64,000 nt of DNA, from assembly GCA_944371995.1 (NCBI GenBank), contig CALVYD010000003.1:24619-88618 (forward strand), given 5' to 3'. Position 1 is the stretch's first letter, and the number at the start of each line of letters is the position of its first letter. The DNA comes from an uncultured Bacilli bacterium. Lineage in GTDB: Bacteria > Bacillota_I > Bacilli_A > RF39 > UBA660. Shown piece by piece: positions 51,957 through 61,796 of this stretch. The position numbers and the translations under genes are program-made. The notes beneath the pieces are model-generated. The model saw nothing but the letters and a program-made list of their open reading frames with translations. It did no database searches and was not told where the DNA came from.

Positions 51957-52470
51957 TTTTATTTCCTCCATGAATATTAGCCTTTTCTAACGCAAGCAAA
52001 TACTCTTTCTTATCAAGCCCTCCTGCATAACCAGTAAGGCTACCATTGGTTCCAATTACTCTGTGACAAGGAATAATAATGGAAATAGGATTATGTCCTA
52101 CAGCACCACCGATTGCCTGAGATGACATAGAACTTTTACCTAATCTTACCGCAACTTTCTTTCCCAATTCCTTATAAGTAATGGTATCACCATAGGGAAT
52201 ATTTAATAATTCTTGCCATACAATCTGCCTAAAATTAGTTCCCGCTGGTTTTAACGGTAAACTCTTAATACTAAGATTTGCTCCTGCAAAATAAGATTTT
52301 AACCATTCCTCTACTATATGAAATACTTCTAAATCATTATTTTCATATAATTCTTTGGAACATCTATCCATAAAATACTTCTGACCAGCAATAAAAAGAC
52401 CTATTAAATATTCTCCATCACTAACTAAAACTAAATCTCCTACTGGAGAAGAAACTGTTTTTGTATACAT
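51946..52470 (-). CDS. ogt: Methylated-DNA--protein-cysteine methyltransferase
   Basis: A 174-residue DNA repair protein that takes methyl groups from O6-methylguanine onto its own Cys. IIIPCHRVIGTNGSLTGYAGG holds the acceptor Cys in PCHRV, and the helix-turn-helix region FRQIVWQELLNIPYGDTITYKEL precedes it. Length and order match Ogt/MGMT. It is the first gene of a four-gene cluster. Confidence 0.94.
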   Translation of the reverse strand: MYTKTVSSPVGDLVLVSDGEYLIGLFIAGQKYFMDRCSKELYENNDLEVFHIVEEWLKSYFAGANLSIKSLPLKPAGTNFRQIVWQELLNIPYGDTITYKELGKKVAVRLGKSSMSSQAIGGAVGHNPISIIIPCHRVIGTNGSLTGYAGGLDKKEYLLALEKANIHGGNKNGK

Positions 52471-52677
52471 ATAATCCCTCTATCTAATATTAGAATATCA
52501 TATTTTAAGTTGATAGTAAACTTAACATTTAAACATCATTTTTAATATGCTTTTTATATTTTTAAAAAGTAAATTTATATTTTTTGGCAACCATCCTCAA
52601 ACATTTCTTCTTTTCCCTATTTTGACCTAGTTAGAGAAATTTGCTAAAGTGCTCATAACAAACGAAAAGGAGATGCC

Positions 52678-53499
52678 ATGAACAACAATACAATCACCGT
52701 AAATAATATTCAAATATCCATTGTACAAACGAATGCTACAGACTATATATGTATTTCAGATATTGCCAAAGCAAAAGAGGGAAATTCATCAATCGATGAT
52801 ATTATAAAGAACTGGTTAAGAAACAAAAATACACTAGAATTTTTAGGAACATGGGAAATACTATACAATTCTAATTTTAAACCCGTCGAATTTGACGGGT
52901 TTAAAAAACAAGCAGGTCTTCCAACTTTTACCTTAAGTGTTTCTGAATATATAAGAAAAAACAAACGCCATAGGAATATATTCTAAGCATGGTAAATATG
53001 GAGGAACCTATGCCCTAAAGATATAGCATTTGAATTTGCATCAGCAATTAGCCCAGTTTTTAAATTATATTTAATCAAAGAAGTTCAAAGACTAAAAGAA
53101 AAAGAAAATAAAGGTATCGAATGGAATACAAAAAGAATACTAACAAAAAACAACTATTTAATTCATACCAATGCCATTAAAAATTATATATTACCAAAAA
53201 CTGATTATTATAAAGATAAAACCTGGCTAAAATATGCGGAAGAAGCGGATATATTAAATGTTATTATTTTTAAATCAACTGCAAAAGAATGGAGAAATCT
53301 AAATCCAACTTTGGCAAAAACTACTAATATGAGAGACTACGCCAGTATTTATGAACTTACTGTACTATCAAACTTAGAGTCTCATAATGCACAGCTAATA
53401 AAAGAAGGAAAAATGAAAGAAGAACGATTTCTAATATTATCAAGTATTACAGATGAACAATTAAAAATATTAAATGAAAGTAAAAAATTATTAAATTAA
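52678..53499 (+). pseudogene. KilA-N domain protein gene with two frameshifts
   Basis: The frame opens well (GAAAAGGAG before ATG 52678) with YICISDIAKAKEGNSSIDDIIKNWLRN and TFTLSVSEYIRK, the KilA-N DNA-binding pattern. One extra A in the A-run at about 52961-52967 breaks it; a second frame then gives NAIGIYSKHGKYGGTYA, and one missing base near 53014 is needed before KDIAFEFASAISPVFKLYL and on to the stop at 53499. The complete protein would be about 270 residues. Such proteins are common in phages and accessory DNA. Confidence 0.85.
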
Positions 53500-53533
53500 A
53501 AACGATTAGTATTATTTTTTACTAGTCGCTTTT
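53498..53533. terminator. Convergent terminator
   Basis: AAAACGATTAGTA-like and TACTAGTCGCTTTT arms form a long imperfect stem between the convergent KilA-N and metallopeptidase genes. The right arm lies inside the 3' end of the latter. Confidence 0.6.
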
Positions 53534-54873
53534 ACATCCCTATTTATAGAAAATTTTTCTTTATAATAATCAATTGCCTCTGGTAAAATAACCGTTCCTA
53601 ATTCCAAAGCTTTCTCACTATTTTTAGTTATCTCTGCTATTTCTTGTTTAGGTTTTGTCTCTAATAAATACCTAACTGTAACATATGATAATGAATATCC
53701 ATCATAAGAATTATTCATAAATTGTGTTCCATGAACTAAAGTATTTATATTCTCTGGTAGATTTTTTGAGATTATCTTTTCTTCAAAGAAATTACGAAAT
53801 AAAGTATCATCTAACAAATCGTCCTTTTCTCCGGATAAGTTCATGGCAAGTCCTTCATCTAACCATACAATCCTTCTATCTGTCTGTAAATTATAAATGA
53901 TATGGATAAATTCATGTAGTATTAAACTCATCAATTTTTTAGGATTTTCTATTGGTGTTGTAATAGATAAATTTACTATATTATTATCATATGTTCCCCT
54001 GCAATATTCTGGTATCTTTGCCTTCGACCAACGTAATTTTTTAATAAAATTTAGAAATGTTTCTTGATTATCAAATAAATTAACCTCTACTTTTCTAAAG
54101 TGATCTAGCCCGAAGAAATCTAATATTTTCTGTTTCTGTTCGGTGATAGTTGCTAAACAATCTGTTGCGAAATTATCCAAATTATCTGCAGCAAAAATCC
54201 TAAAATCCTCATTTTCTGCTTTAGGAGATGACGATAATGGTAAATATTTTTTACAAAACCATTCTCGCTCTTCTTTAAAAATTGTTTTGGCATCTTTTCT
54301 TAATTTATCTGGATTTCTAACATAATCCATAATTGTTTCGTGAGAATAGGACTCCAATATGAACTTACCTATCGTAAAACATATAGGGTAACTATAAGAA
54401 ACAGCGTTTAAATGATATATAAGTTCATCATCTTCACATTGCATACTAGCAACATGATCAAAAGGATTAGCTAGATTGGTAGCGAGCGCTTCCCAAAACC
54501 ATTCTACATTATCAGCATCTGGATTAATTTCTTGTTGACAAGCATGCACAAATTCGTGGGTGATTACTTCTAACATTTCTTCTAAAGTCATATCTTGATG
54601 AGATTTTGTTTTCCTACATTCTTCGATAGAAAGCATATTAATATTTCCATCATGAGTATCTCCATCCATCCACTCATAATATTTATCTACATACTGTTCT
54701 AAGTATCTTCGATATTTTTCTCTATCAGTCCATATTTTTATCTTTTTTTGTTGCTTTAGACCATCTAGTTCAAAAAAACTTAAAATTCTTGATGACTCTT
54801 TTTTTAGTTTTTCTTCCAACACATCTATATAATCCAATTTTTTATCACATTCAACCCTAAAACTTACTGCCAT
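53512..54873 (-). CDS. Protein with two tandem HExxH metallopeptidase-like domains
   Basis: A 453-residue cytosolic protein. Two similar halves each carry a gluzincin-type site: EVITHEFVHACQQ followed by WFWEALATNLAN, and LILHEFIHIIYNL followed by VWLDEGLAMNLSG. In each, HExxH plus a Glu about 25 residues later should bind zinc (Peptidase MA-like pattern). No signal peptide. Substrate unknown. The start at 54873 has only a weak site (GGATGTGA). The following hairpin is shared with the convergent KilA-N pseudogene. Confidence 0.8.
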   Translation of the reverse strand: MAVSFRVECDKKLDYIDVLEEKLKKESSRILSFFELDGLKQQKKIKIWTDREKYRRYLEQYVDKYYEWMDGDTHDGNINMLSIEECRKTKSHQDMTLEEMLEVITHEFVHACQQEINPDADNVEWFWEALATNLANPFDHVASMQCEDDELIYHLNAVSYSYPICFTIGKFILESYSHETIMDYVRNPDKLRKDAKTIFKEEREWFCKKYLPLSSSPKAENEDFRIFAADNLDNFATDCLATITEQKQKILDFFGLDHFRKVEVNLFDNQETFLNFIKKLRWSKAKIPEYCRGTYDNNIVNLSITTPIENPKKLMSLILHEFIHIIYNLQTDRRIVWLDEGLAMNLSGEKDDLLDDTLFRNFFEEKIISKNLPENINTLVHGTQFMNNSYDGYSLSYVTVRYLLETKPKQEIAEITKNSEKALELGTVILPEAIDYYKEKFSINRDVKATSKK

Positions 54874-54914
54874 ACAATCACATCCAAACTAAAAAAATTA
54901 TAGCATATTACCAA

Positions 54915-54947
54915 AAAGAAAAAAAAGATGAACATCTCTATTCATCT
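54915..54947 (-). terminator. Terminator of the 304-residue gene
   Basis: AGATGAA and TTCATCT pair around a 9-base loop, followed on the minus strand by TTTTTTTTC. The arm overlaps the stop codon. Confidence 0.7.
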
Positions 54948-55852
54948 ATAAATTCAATATCATCATCTAAAAAATCTTTTCCCTCATCATAATACTTTTT
55001 CATAAACTCATCGTGTCTTTTATAATTTTTAGAAAAACTCTCATAAATATCTTCCATATCATTTAATTCTACAATATAAGTTGATTTAGGATCAGCAAGC
55101 GTGACCTTTAAACTAACCATAGTATCAAAATAATAAGGATAATGTTCTCTAATCAAAGAAGTCAAACTATCAAAATCATCACTAGGATAGGAAACATCTA
55201 AAAAATCTAACATTTCCATAAATAATTTTCTAAGTTTTTCTTTCTCTCTATCATATAAATTCTTATAAGTTTCACCATCTTTTAATTCAAAATCACGATA
55301 ATAATTAGCAAACTCCTTATAGTCAGCATCTTTATAAGTTAATAAATCATAAAATGAATCCAACATCAGAATTACTTCTACACAATCTACATCAATAGAA
55401 TCATATCTAGAATCTTCAAAATTTTTCGTTATAGAGCCAGTATAAATGGCATCCAAAATATTTACAAATTCTTCATGATAAAAATGATATTTGCAATCCA
55501 TCACTTCTATCCATTTATAAAAATCCCAATCATCTTCATATCCTGCCTTTTTATATGTTAGCATTTCTTTAAACAATTGAATTAGTCTATCTATCTTTTG
55601 TTGTTTTAATACATCATATCCCTTTTCACAAATTTGCGCTTTTGCTTTTTGATACTTCTCAAATGAAGATAAGACTCTATTATATAATCTAATACATATA
55701 GTTACCATACTCTTCTCACCATATAACTTAAGCTCATTATCAGAATACCAATCTAAAAACATATCCATAAGTGCCGAAACAGACTCAAAATAAGAATTAT
55801 TACCATCAAAGCAACGAATGATGGCATAATACTTTTTTTTCTTTATTAGCAT
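54938..55852 (-). CDS. Hypothetical protein, possibly the 3' part of a frameshifted gene
   Basis: A 304-residue helical, acidic protein (YYAIIRCFDGNNSYFESVSAL, SYPSDDFDSL) ending DDDIEFIDE. The first codons (MLIKKKKYY) come from an A8 tract and have no ribosome binding site. Losing one A would fuse it in frame to the 64-codon gene just upstream, giving about 350 residues. So it may be one gene split by a frameshift, or translated by slippage on the A-run. Family not recognised. Confidence 0.6.
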   Translation of the reverse strand: MLIKKKKYYAIIRCFDGNNSYFESVSALMDMFLDWYSDNELKLYGEKSMVTICIRLYNRVLSSFEKYQKAKAQICEKGYDVLKQQKIDRLIQLFKEMLTYKKAGYEDDWDFYKWIEVMDCKYHFYHEEFVNILDAIYTGSITKNFEDSRYDSIDVDCVEVILMLDSFYDLLTYKDADYKEFANYYRDFELKDGETYKNLYDREKEKLRKLFMEMLDFLDVSYPSDDFDSLTSLIREHYPYYFDTMVSLKVTLADPKSTYIVELNDMEDIYESFSKNYKRHDEFMKKYYDEGKDFLDDDIEFIDE

Positions 55853-56000
55853 TATTTTCTAAAGATAATTCTATATTTTGCTCGGCAGCAATTTCTTTTA
55901 TTAAATCTAGAGCTCTGCCTTCTATTATATCCATTATTTTTTCATAATTTCCCTGCTTTATATCGCTTTGATAATCTTCAATTTTTATATTCTTATTCAT
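55806..56000 (-). CDS. Hypothetical protein, probable 5' part of the same gene
   Basis: A 64-residue frame with a helical, acidic N-terminal half (IKIEDYQSDIKQGNYEKIMD, ALDLIKEIAAEQNIEL) that ends HHSLL a few codons after the A8 tract at 55833-55840 (T8 on the plus strand). The natural N-terminus looks real while the C-terminal end looks like out-of-frame reading. See the 304-residue entry. Ribosome binding site is weak. Confidence 0.5.
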   Translation of the reverse strand: MNKNIKIEDYQSDIKQGNYEKIMDIIEGRALDLIKEIAAEQNIELSLENNANKEKKVLCHHSLL

Positions 56001-56043
56001 CTTACATTATATCTTAATCAAAATAATCATGATTAATTCCTTT

Positions 56044-56649
56044 CTATTTAATGATACTATGCACTAAATCTATACCATTCATGCTAAGTATTCCAAATAC
56101 CAATCCGCATAATGCTCCTGTTAAATGTCCTAAATGAGAAATATTATCACTCTTTTTTCTCTTCAATAATTGAATAATTTCATCTACAACAAAGAATAAA
56201 ATAATCAAAGCTAAAGTAACGGGAATCTTACCTCCTTGAATATTAACAAAAGAACTTAAAACAATTAACATATAGGCAATTCCACTAGCGCCATATAAAC
56301 CTCGCTTACTAAATATTCTATTTATAATTCCAATCACTAAAGAAGTAAGAACTAACATAATTAATAAATTCATAGAACCATACTTTTCTTCTATCATAGG
56401 ACCAATTAATAATATCTTAACAAAATTATTATACAAATGATCCCAATCTGCATGACCTAAAGAATGAGAAATCAATTTAAAATAAGTAAGTGGATTAAGC
56501 AGAGAATCTCCTCTATAAGTTACAAAAAAGTAATTAATAAACTTACCTTTAAATATTTTATCTATAATTAATATTGCAAGACACAAAAAGAAAAAAGTAA
56601 GTATTACTACAGAATTATACTGAAATCTATATATTACATCTTCTAACAT
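56044..56649 (-). CDS. Rhomboid-family intramembrane serine protease
   Basis: A 201-residue protein with six hydrophobic helices. The early HADWDHLYNNFVKI (H-x-x-x-H/N-type), the catalytic Ser in LYGASGIAYML (G-x-S-G) and the His in SHLGHLTGALCG form the rhomboid Ser-His dyad. Members cleave membrane-spanning substrates within the bilayer. The gene is single. Length is typical for the compact bacterial form. Confidence 0.88.
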   Translation of the reverse strand: MLEDVIYRFQYNSVVILTFFFLCLAILIIDKIFKGKFINYFFVTYRGDSLLNPLTYFKLISHSLGHADWDHLYNNFVKILLIGPMIEEKYGSMNLLIMLVLTSLVIGIINRIFSKRGLYGASGIAYMLIVLSSFVNIQGGKIPVTLALIILFFVVDEIIQLLKRKKSDNISHLGHLTGALCGLVFGILSMNGIDLVHSIIK

Positions 56650-56679
56650 AATGAACTCCTATCCATTTGTTACAATATT

Positions 56680-57303
56680 CTAAAGACCATCTGAAAAATT
56701 AGTAAACGTACCTTTTTCATTTTTAGGCAAGCCATATTTTTCTTTTCCTAACTGAATAGACTTCATTAAAAAAGCCATATTACGTCCTAAATTTCTCATC
56801 GTTTGTAACCCTTCTTTATCTTTTTCTACATCCTCTGCCTTTGATCCGTGTACTTCATTCCAATAGGTACTTGTTGCGATTGGCATAGAGCAAATTCCAA
56901 AATATTTATTAACTTCATCATATGCTGATGTAGAACCTGCTCGTCTAGAAGAAATAACACAAGCTCCTACTTTCATAGACTTATCAAAGTGTGTACTAAA
57001 AAATAATCTATCTAATAAAGATAATATCGTACCATTAGAACCAGCATAATATACTGGTGTACCAATAATAATTCCATCAGCACTTTCAAACTTTGGAGCA
57101 ATCTCATTTACTATATCATCAAAAACACATTTTCCAGTACTTGCACAACTTCTACAAGCAATACAACCTCTAACATCTTTATTTCCAACTAAAACAGTCT
57201 CAGTTTCTATTCCCTCTTCGTGTAAAGTTTTTTCCACTTCCTCTAAAGCTCTAGCCGTACAACCATGACTTCTTGGACTACCATTTAATATTAATACTTT
57301 CAT
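56680..57303 (-). CDS. Flavodoxin-like NAD(P)H-dependent FMN reductase
   Basis: A 207-residue flavodoxin-fold protein. The FMN phosphate loop is LNGSPRSHGCTARAL (residues 6-20), and GTPVYYAGSNGTILSLLDRLF is the second FMN-contact region. A Cys cluster GCIACRSCASTGKC follows the first helix, like a small iron-sulfur or redox-active site found in iron-sulfur flavoproteins. Electron donor and target are unknown. AGGAGG-type site before the ATG. Confidence 0.88.
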   Translation of the reverse strand: MKVLILNGSPRSHGCTARALEEVEKTLHEEGIETETVLVGNKDVRGCIACRSCASTGKCVFDDIVNEIAPKFESADGIIIGTPVYYAGSNGTILSLLDRLFFSTHFDKSMKVGACVISSRRAGSTSAYDEVNKYFGICSMPIATSTYWNEVHGSKAEDVEKDKEGLQTMRNLGRNMAFLMKSIQLGKEKYGLPKNEKGTFTNFSDGL

Positions 57304-57357
57304 ATAACCTCCTTATTTTCTTATCTTCTAAACCATTATATCATAATTTTTCTAAAG

Positions 57358-57381
57358 AAAAAAATAGACAAATCTTGTCTA
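57358..57381 (-). terminator. Terminator of the ABC exporter gene
   Basis: TAGACAA and TTGTCTA form a 7-bp stem followed on the minus strand by TTTTTTT, overlapping the exporter stop codon. Confidence 0.7.
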
Positions 57382-59130
57382 CTTTAAAATTCCATTATAC
57401 ATATCTTGAAATATTCCTGGTGTATTAATCAATTCTTGATATTTACCTGTTTCTACAATTTTTCCTTTATCAAAAACTAAAATATTATCGCAATTTTCCA
57501 AGGTAGATAAGCGGTGAGCAATCGATAAAATCGTAATCTTATTCTCTTTTTGTAGAGTCTCAATTGCTTTTTGAATATGTTTTTCTGTCGTATTATCCAA
57601 AGCACTGGTTGCCTCATCTAATATTAAGATAGATGGCTTCCTCAAAAATATTCTAGCAATCGCAATTCTTTGACGTTGTCCTCCAGATAAATTTCCTCCA
57701 CCTTCTGATACCATAGTTTCATATTTATCAGGAAGACTTTCAATAAAGTCATCAATAAATGCTTTCTGGCAAGCTTCTCTAACTTCTTCCATTGTTACTT
57801 TTCTATTAATACCATAACAAATATTATCTTTAATAGAGGCAGATATTAAAAATGGTGATTGTGGGACCAAAGCAATTTCTTTGGCAATATCTCGTCTAGA
57901 TAGACTATCAATATCAATACCATCAATTTTGATATCACCAGTTGCTTTTTCTAGTTTACTAATTACTTTAATTAAAGAAGATTTACCACATCCACTAGGA
58001 CCGGCAATACCAATAAACTCCCCCTGATTAATATCTAAATCTAAATCAGTAATAATATATTTTTTAGCATTTTTATATTTAAAACTCATATTATGAATAG
58101 AAATAATTGGTAATTTTTCTTCTTTTACTTTTTTACCCTTAACACTTTGATAAGAAAAGTCTTTTGGTAACTCAATAATTCTAAAATACTCTTCTGCAAG
58201 TACAGTAGATTCTGATAATTCATCAAAAATTCTATGTAGTTCTCTTAATGGTGTTGTTAATTGAGTAAATGATAAATAAGCAGTTAATACAGTACCAACA
58301 GTAATAATTTTCTCACCAGCAAGATAGGCAGATACTCCAATCACGAAAACGGTAAAGATTGCTTCATTTACAAACTTAAGACAATCATAAAAAGCCATAG
58401 CCTTATGATGTTTCATTTCTTTACTTCTTAAATACTCAGAGGTGTTATCAAATCGTTCTGTTTCATTTTCAGCATTATCAACAATACGAATGACTTCAAT
58501 ACCATTGATTAACTCTACCATCGTACCATCCATATTAGATTTTTCATTCATTAATTCTACCCTGATACCACGTTGAGTTGTAATCTGTCTAAAGACAATA
58601 ATTACTCCGATAGGAATCACTAAAAGCATCATAAATGCTAAAGAAAGAGGCAACTTAGAAAAAATAACTACAATAGCAGCAATACCATTAAATACTGCTG
58701 GGGCAAAATCCATAAACATTAATTTTAATAACTTCGTGGTTCCCTCCAAACTTCTATTTAATTTACCATGAATATTTCCTGTCATATTCTCTTTAAAATA
58801 ATCTAATGGTGCATGAAGAAGAGCAGAAATTGCTTTCGTACGAGCTTCCTTTTCAAAACGAGTAGAAGTATCTTCTACTAAAAGTCTTCTAATTACTTTA
58901 ATAATTTCATTGGTCACAGTAATAACTAAAATAAATCCTAAAAAAGGTAAAACACTGACGAAAGATAATTCATCACGACTTAAAATATCATCAGTTAAAC
59001 TACCAATAGATAACGGTAGCAACTGTGTTAACAAAGCAGAAACAATCATAATACCAATAATAATGATAAAATTTATTTTTTGCTTTTTAGTTAACATTTT
59101 AAAAATTTTTTTATAAACATTTTGCTTCAT
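57379..59130 (-). CDS. ABC exporter (fused permease and ATPase)
   Basis: A 583-residue type IV half exporter: six membrane helices (about 18-320) and an ATPase with GPSGCGKSS (Walker A, about 383-391), LSGGQRQRIAIARIFLRKPSILILDEATSALD (signature plus Walker B) and a switch His in SIAHRLST. It would act as a homodimer or with a partner not in the window. Substrate unknown; lipids, peptides and drugs are all possible. Confidence 0.92.
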   Translation of the reverse strand: MKQNVYKKIFKMLTKKQKINFIIIIGIMIVSALLTQLLPLSIGSLTDDILSRDELSFVSVLPFLGFILVITVTNEIIKVIRRLLVEDTSTRFEKEARTKAISALLHAPLDYFKENMTGNIHGKLNRSLEGTTKLLKLMFMDFAPAVFNGIAAIVVIFSKLPLSLAFMMLLVIPIGVIIVFRQITTQRGIRVELMNEKSNMDGTMVELINGIEVIRIVDNAENETERFDNTSEYLRSKEMKHHKAMAFYDCLKFVNEAIFTVFVIGVSAYLAGEKIITVGTVLTAYLSFTQLTTPLRELHRIFDELSESTVLAEEYFRIIELPKDFSYQSVKGKKVKEEKLPIISIHNMSFKYKNAKKYIITDLDLDINQGEFIGIAGPSGCGKSSLIKVISKLEKATGDIKIDGIDIDSLSRRDIAKEIALVPQSPFLISASIKDNICYGINRKVTMEEVREACQKAFIDDFIESLPDKYETMVSEGGGNLSGGQRQRIAIARIFLRKPSILILDEATSALDNTTEKHIQKAIETLQKENKITILSIAHRLSTLENCDNILVFDKGKIVETGKYQELINTPGIFQDMYNGILK

Positions 59131-59191
59131 ATAGACTTATCCCCTTTTCAAACGACTGTATTATAACATAAAACTTTGCTTTTGTATAGAA

Positions 59192-61630
59192 TTATTTATG
59201 ATTTTGAGAAACATGCGCTGACATTGTCTGCTTTTGACCTTGTATTTCATGAAGCATTCTCTCTTGCTCATAAATTTGTCCATCCATCACTTCTATCTCA
59301 TGACTAACTCTAGATAAATAAAAACTATTTAAATGATCATAATTTTGGACAATATCTTCCGCTTTTTCAATCATAGTATCAATATCAGTTACAGAGTGAC
59401 AATGAAATGTTTCATAAATCTTTAATTGGACATTTTGTAATTGTACTTGAAGCATTTTATGTTCTGCTTGCTTCTGCTTATGTGACTCTTTCACAAATTC
59501 CATATTGCTTTGAACCATTCGAATATTTGTATCCACTCTACTAACAGCACTTTTTCGAGAAGTATCATAAGCTTTTTTCTCTTCTTTTTGAGCAAGCTTT
59601 ATAGAATTCACTCTTGCCATACTATCTTTAATCTTTCTTCGATAGATAAGTGGATGTTTATTTAATACCTCTATTTCTTTCTCGATAGTTGCAATTTTCT
59701 TAAAACTATCATGATATTCACTACTATCCTCATATTGCGAAGAAGAAAGTTCTTCTCTTTCTCGTAATAATTTACTAAGTTGTGCTTGTAATTTCCCATA
59801 TTGTTCTTCTATGCGCTCTTGCTCTTTTTGATTAGACTCTATATCTGCACACACTTCCTGATAATCTCTTTTTATAATAGTTGCTGTCCAAGAGTTAAAA
59901 TAGATACCAGAATATAATTGATACTCCCTTTCCATATTTGTCCTAAACTTTTTTTCTTTTACTAATTCGGAATACTGTTTTTTATCTTTACTTAATTTAT
60001 ATTTCATTTGTTCTTCTGTATCCTGTAAAATAGGGAGTAATTTATCAGCATAATACTTTAAAATAGCATGAAAGGTAATAGATCCTTTCTTTTGTATTTC
60101 ATGAATATCATCATCTGTAACTTCCATATTAGATGCAAGTTCTACAAACTCACTTAAACCATCATAGTAATCATTTAATCTATCCTTATAAGGAAGAAGT
60201 TCTTTTAAATTATTTAAAGAAAATCCTCTGACCTCACCCTGATGAGATAAAATGTAATCTATATTATATCTAACATTTTTTCCTAAGATATACTTTACCT
60301 CGTCTTCAGAATAATTTCCACTAAATACATCTTCTGGTGAATTATCCATATGAGATAATAGTTGCAAGTTTTTACGAAAAATTTTCTCAATATCCTCTTC
60401 ACTATACTCGCCTTGTTCTTTTAACTTACGAAACTCATCAAAAAAATAGTCATATCGAAATAAGTTCTCCTGAGTAATATTATATGTAGTTTTTGTAAAT
60501 ACGTCTTGCAAATGATTAACTAAGTCCAATTTCATCTTATCTAGTTTTCTACCTGTTTTTCTTTTCATAATATCAAAACTACGTACTTTTAAATCAGGAA
60601 AACTCTTCTGTAATTCATATGCTCCTTGGTAAGCCCTATCCAAGTTTTTTGCACCACTGGTAAAGCAAAAAATAGCAAGAGGATGAAATCCATCTTCAAT
60701 TACTTCACTATAAACATTTCTAACAATTCCTTCTTCCTCATTATGTTTTTCAAATTGTAAACATTCATCTATTAATCTTTGTGGATGATCAATCTTTTTA
60801 ATCACACTATAATGAAGCATATTTTCTTGGTTATTTGCATAATTATTCACATACATATCTATACTTCTGGCACCAACAATATTACTAGCTGGCATAATAA
60901 ATCCAAATCCACCATTAAAAGTATCATTAACATCTTGATTATATAGGGAACACGAAACAAACCTACCACGAAAACTTCCATCATATACCGTAGAATACGT
61001 ACTATGACCTAGAAAACAAAAATGTTCATCAGTCATATTATCTAAACTCTCAAAATAACGCTCCCATTCCCCTAAGATATTCTGCTGAACCTCTTCTAAC
61101 ATTTGTTGCATCTTAGCAACATCTTTTTTTTGAATTGCTTCGCTATATTGAGTGTTAAATTTACTAATATCTTCCTCACTCATAAAATATTTCATATTAA
61201 TTAAACAGTCTTTTTTCGCATCTATCAAATTGCAAGTCATATAATACTTTTTTGTTTCCAAATCAAGTTGGTAAATGGTATCAATCAATTGAGCAAAACC
61301 TTGAGAATTATTATCAATTATATAAGAAGAAATAACATCATGATCTTGCAACATTATTTCTTGATACTTATCTCTTAATTGTAAAAGATAATCAACATCA
61401 ATACCATAAGAATTATCTGCTTTTGGTAAATATTTTATTTTTATATTACAGTGTCCAACAATATCATCTAAGATAGTACGAAAGTCAAACCATTGAATAT
61501 TAGTACTTAACATATCAACATTTCTAGTTAAAAACGTATCATTTTCTACAGTATATTTTAATTTTTCCAACATAGATTCCGTCAATATTACATGGCCATC
61601 ATCTAAAATTATCTCAGAATTTTCTACCAT
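59192..61630 (-). CDS. Large hypothetical coiled-coil protein (812 residues)
   Basis: N-terminal and central part of unknown fold. Around 310-345 VIEDGFHPLAIFCFTSGAKN followed by AYELQKSFPDLKVRSFDI resembles in layout the segment DGLMPSGIAF...AAAFLGVPLVQIDD of the 983-residue protein. Residues about 560-800 are long charged heptads (EQERIEEQYGKLQAQLSKLL, QKQAEHKMLQVQLQNVQ), a coiled coil. No membrane helix. The ribosome binding site is weak (AAGGGCTGG). Single gene between the exporter and the NatAB pair. Confidence 0.65.
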   Translation of the reverse strand: MVENSEIILDDGHVILTESMLEKLKYTVENDTFLTRNVDMLSTNIQWFDFRTILDDIVGHCNIKIKYLPKADNSYGIDVDYLLQLRDKYQEIMLQDHDVISSYIIDNNSQGFAQLIDTIYQLDLETKKYYMTCNLIDAKKDCLINMKYFMSEEDISKFNTQYSEAIQKKDVAKMQQMLEEVQQNILGEWERYFESLDNMTDEHFCFLGHSTYSTVYDGSFRGRFVSCSLYNQDVNDTFNGGFGFIMPASNIVGARSIDMYVNNYANNQENMLHYSVIKKIDHPQRLIDECLQFEKHNEEEGIVRNVYSEVIEDGFHPLAIFCFTSGAKNLDRAYQGAYELQKSFPDLKVRSFDIMKRKTGRKLDKMKLDLVNHLQDVFTKTTYNITQENLFRYDYFFDEFRKLKEQGEYSEEDIEKIFRKNLQLLSHMDNSPEDVFSGNYSEDEVKYILGKNVRYNIDYILSHQGEVRGFSLNNLKELLPYKDRLNDYYDGLSEFVELASNMEVTDDDIHEIQKKGSITFHAILKYYADKLLPILQDTEEQMKYKLSKDKKQYSELVKEKKFRTNMEREYQLYSGIYFNSWTATIIKRDYQEVCADIESNQKEQERIEEQYGKLQAQLSKLLREREELSSSQYEDSSEYHDSFKKIATIEKEIEVLNKHPLIYRRKIKDSMARVNSIKLAQKEEKKAYDTSRKSAVSRVDTNIRMVQSNMEFVKESHKQKQAEHKMLQVQLQNVQLKIYETFHCHSVTDIDTMIEKAEDIVQNYDHLNSFYLSRVSHEIEVMDGQIYEQERMLHEIQGQKQTMSAHVSQNHK

Positions 61631-61752
61631 ACTACCAGCCCTTACCTATTTTAAAGTTTTACTTATTTATTATCATTATATCAAATTTTTTAAATATTCC
61701 ATCACTTTGTATAGAATATTTAGATAGAAAAATATAAAAATTGAAATACCAC

Positions 61753-61778
61753 AAAAAAATCCAGAACATCTGGATTTT
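61753..61778 (-). terminator. Terminator after natB
   Basis: AAATCCAG and CTGGATTT pair around a 5-base loop, followed on the minus strand by TTTTTTTG. It ends the NatAB-type operon. Confidence 0.8.
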
Positions 61779-61796
61779 CTTAATCAAAACAAATTA

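Noticed and set aside
52743..52964. 73-codon minus-strand frame over the KilA-N start
   Set aside because: It is antisense to a clear KilA-N coding pattern with a good ribosome binding site on the plus strand.
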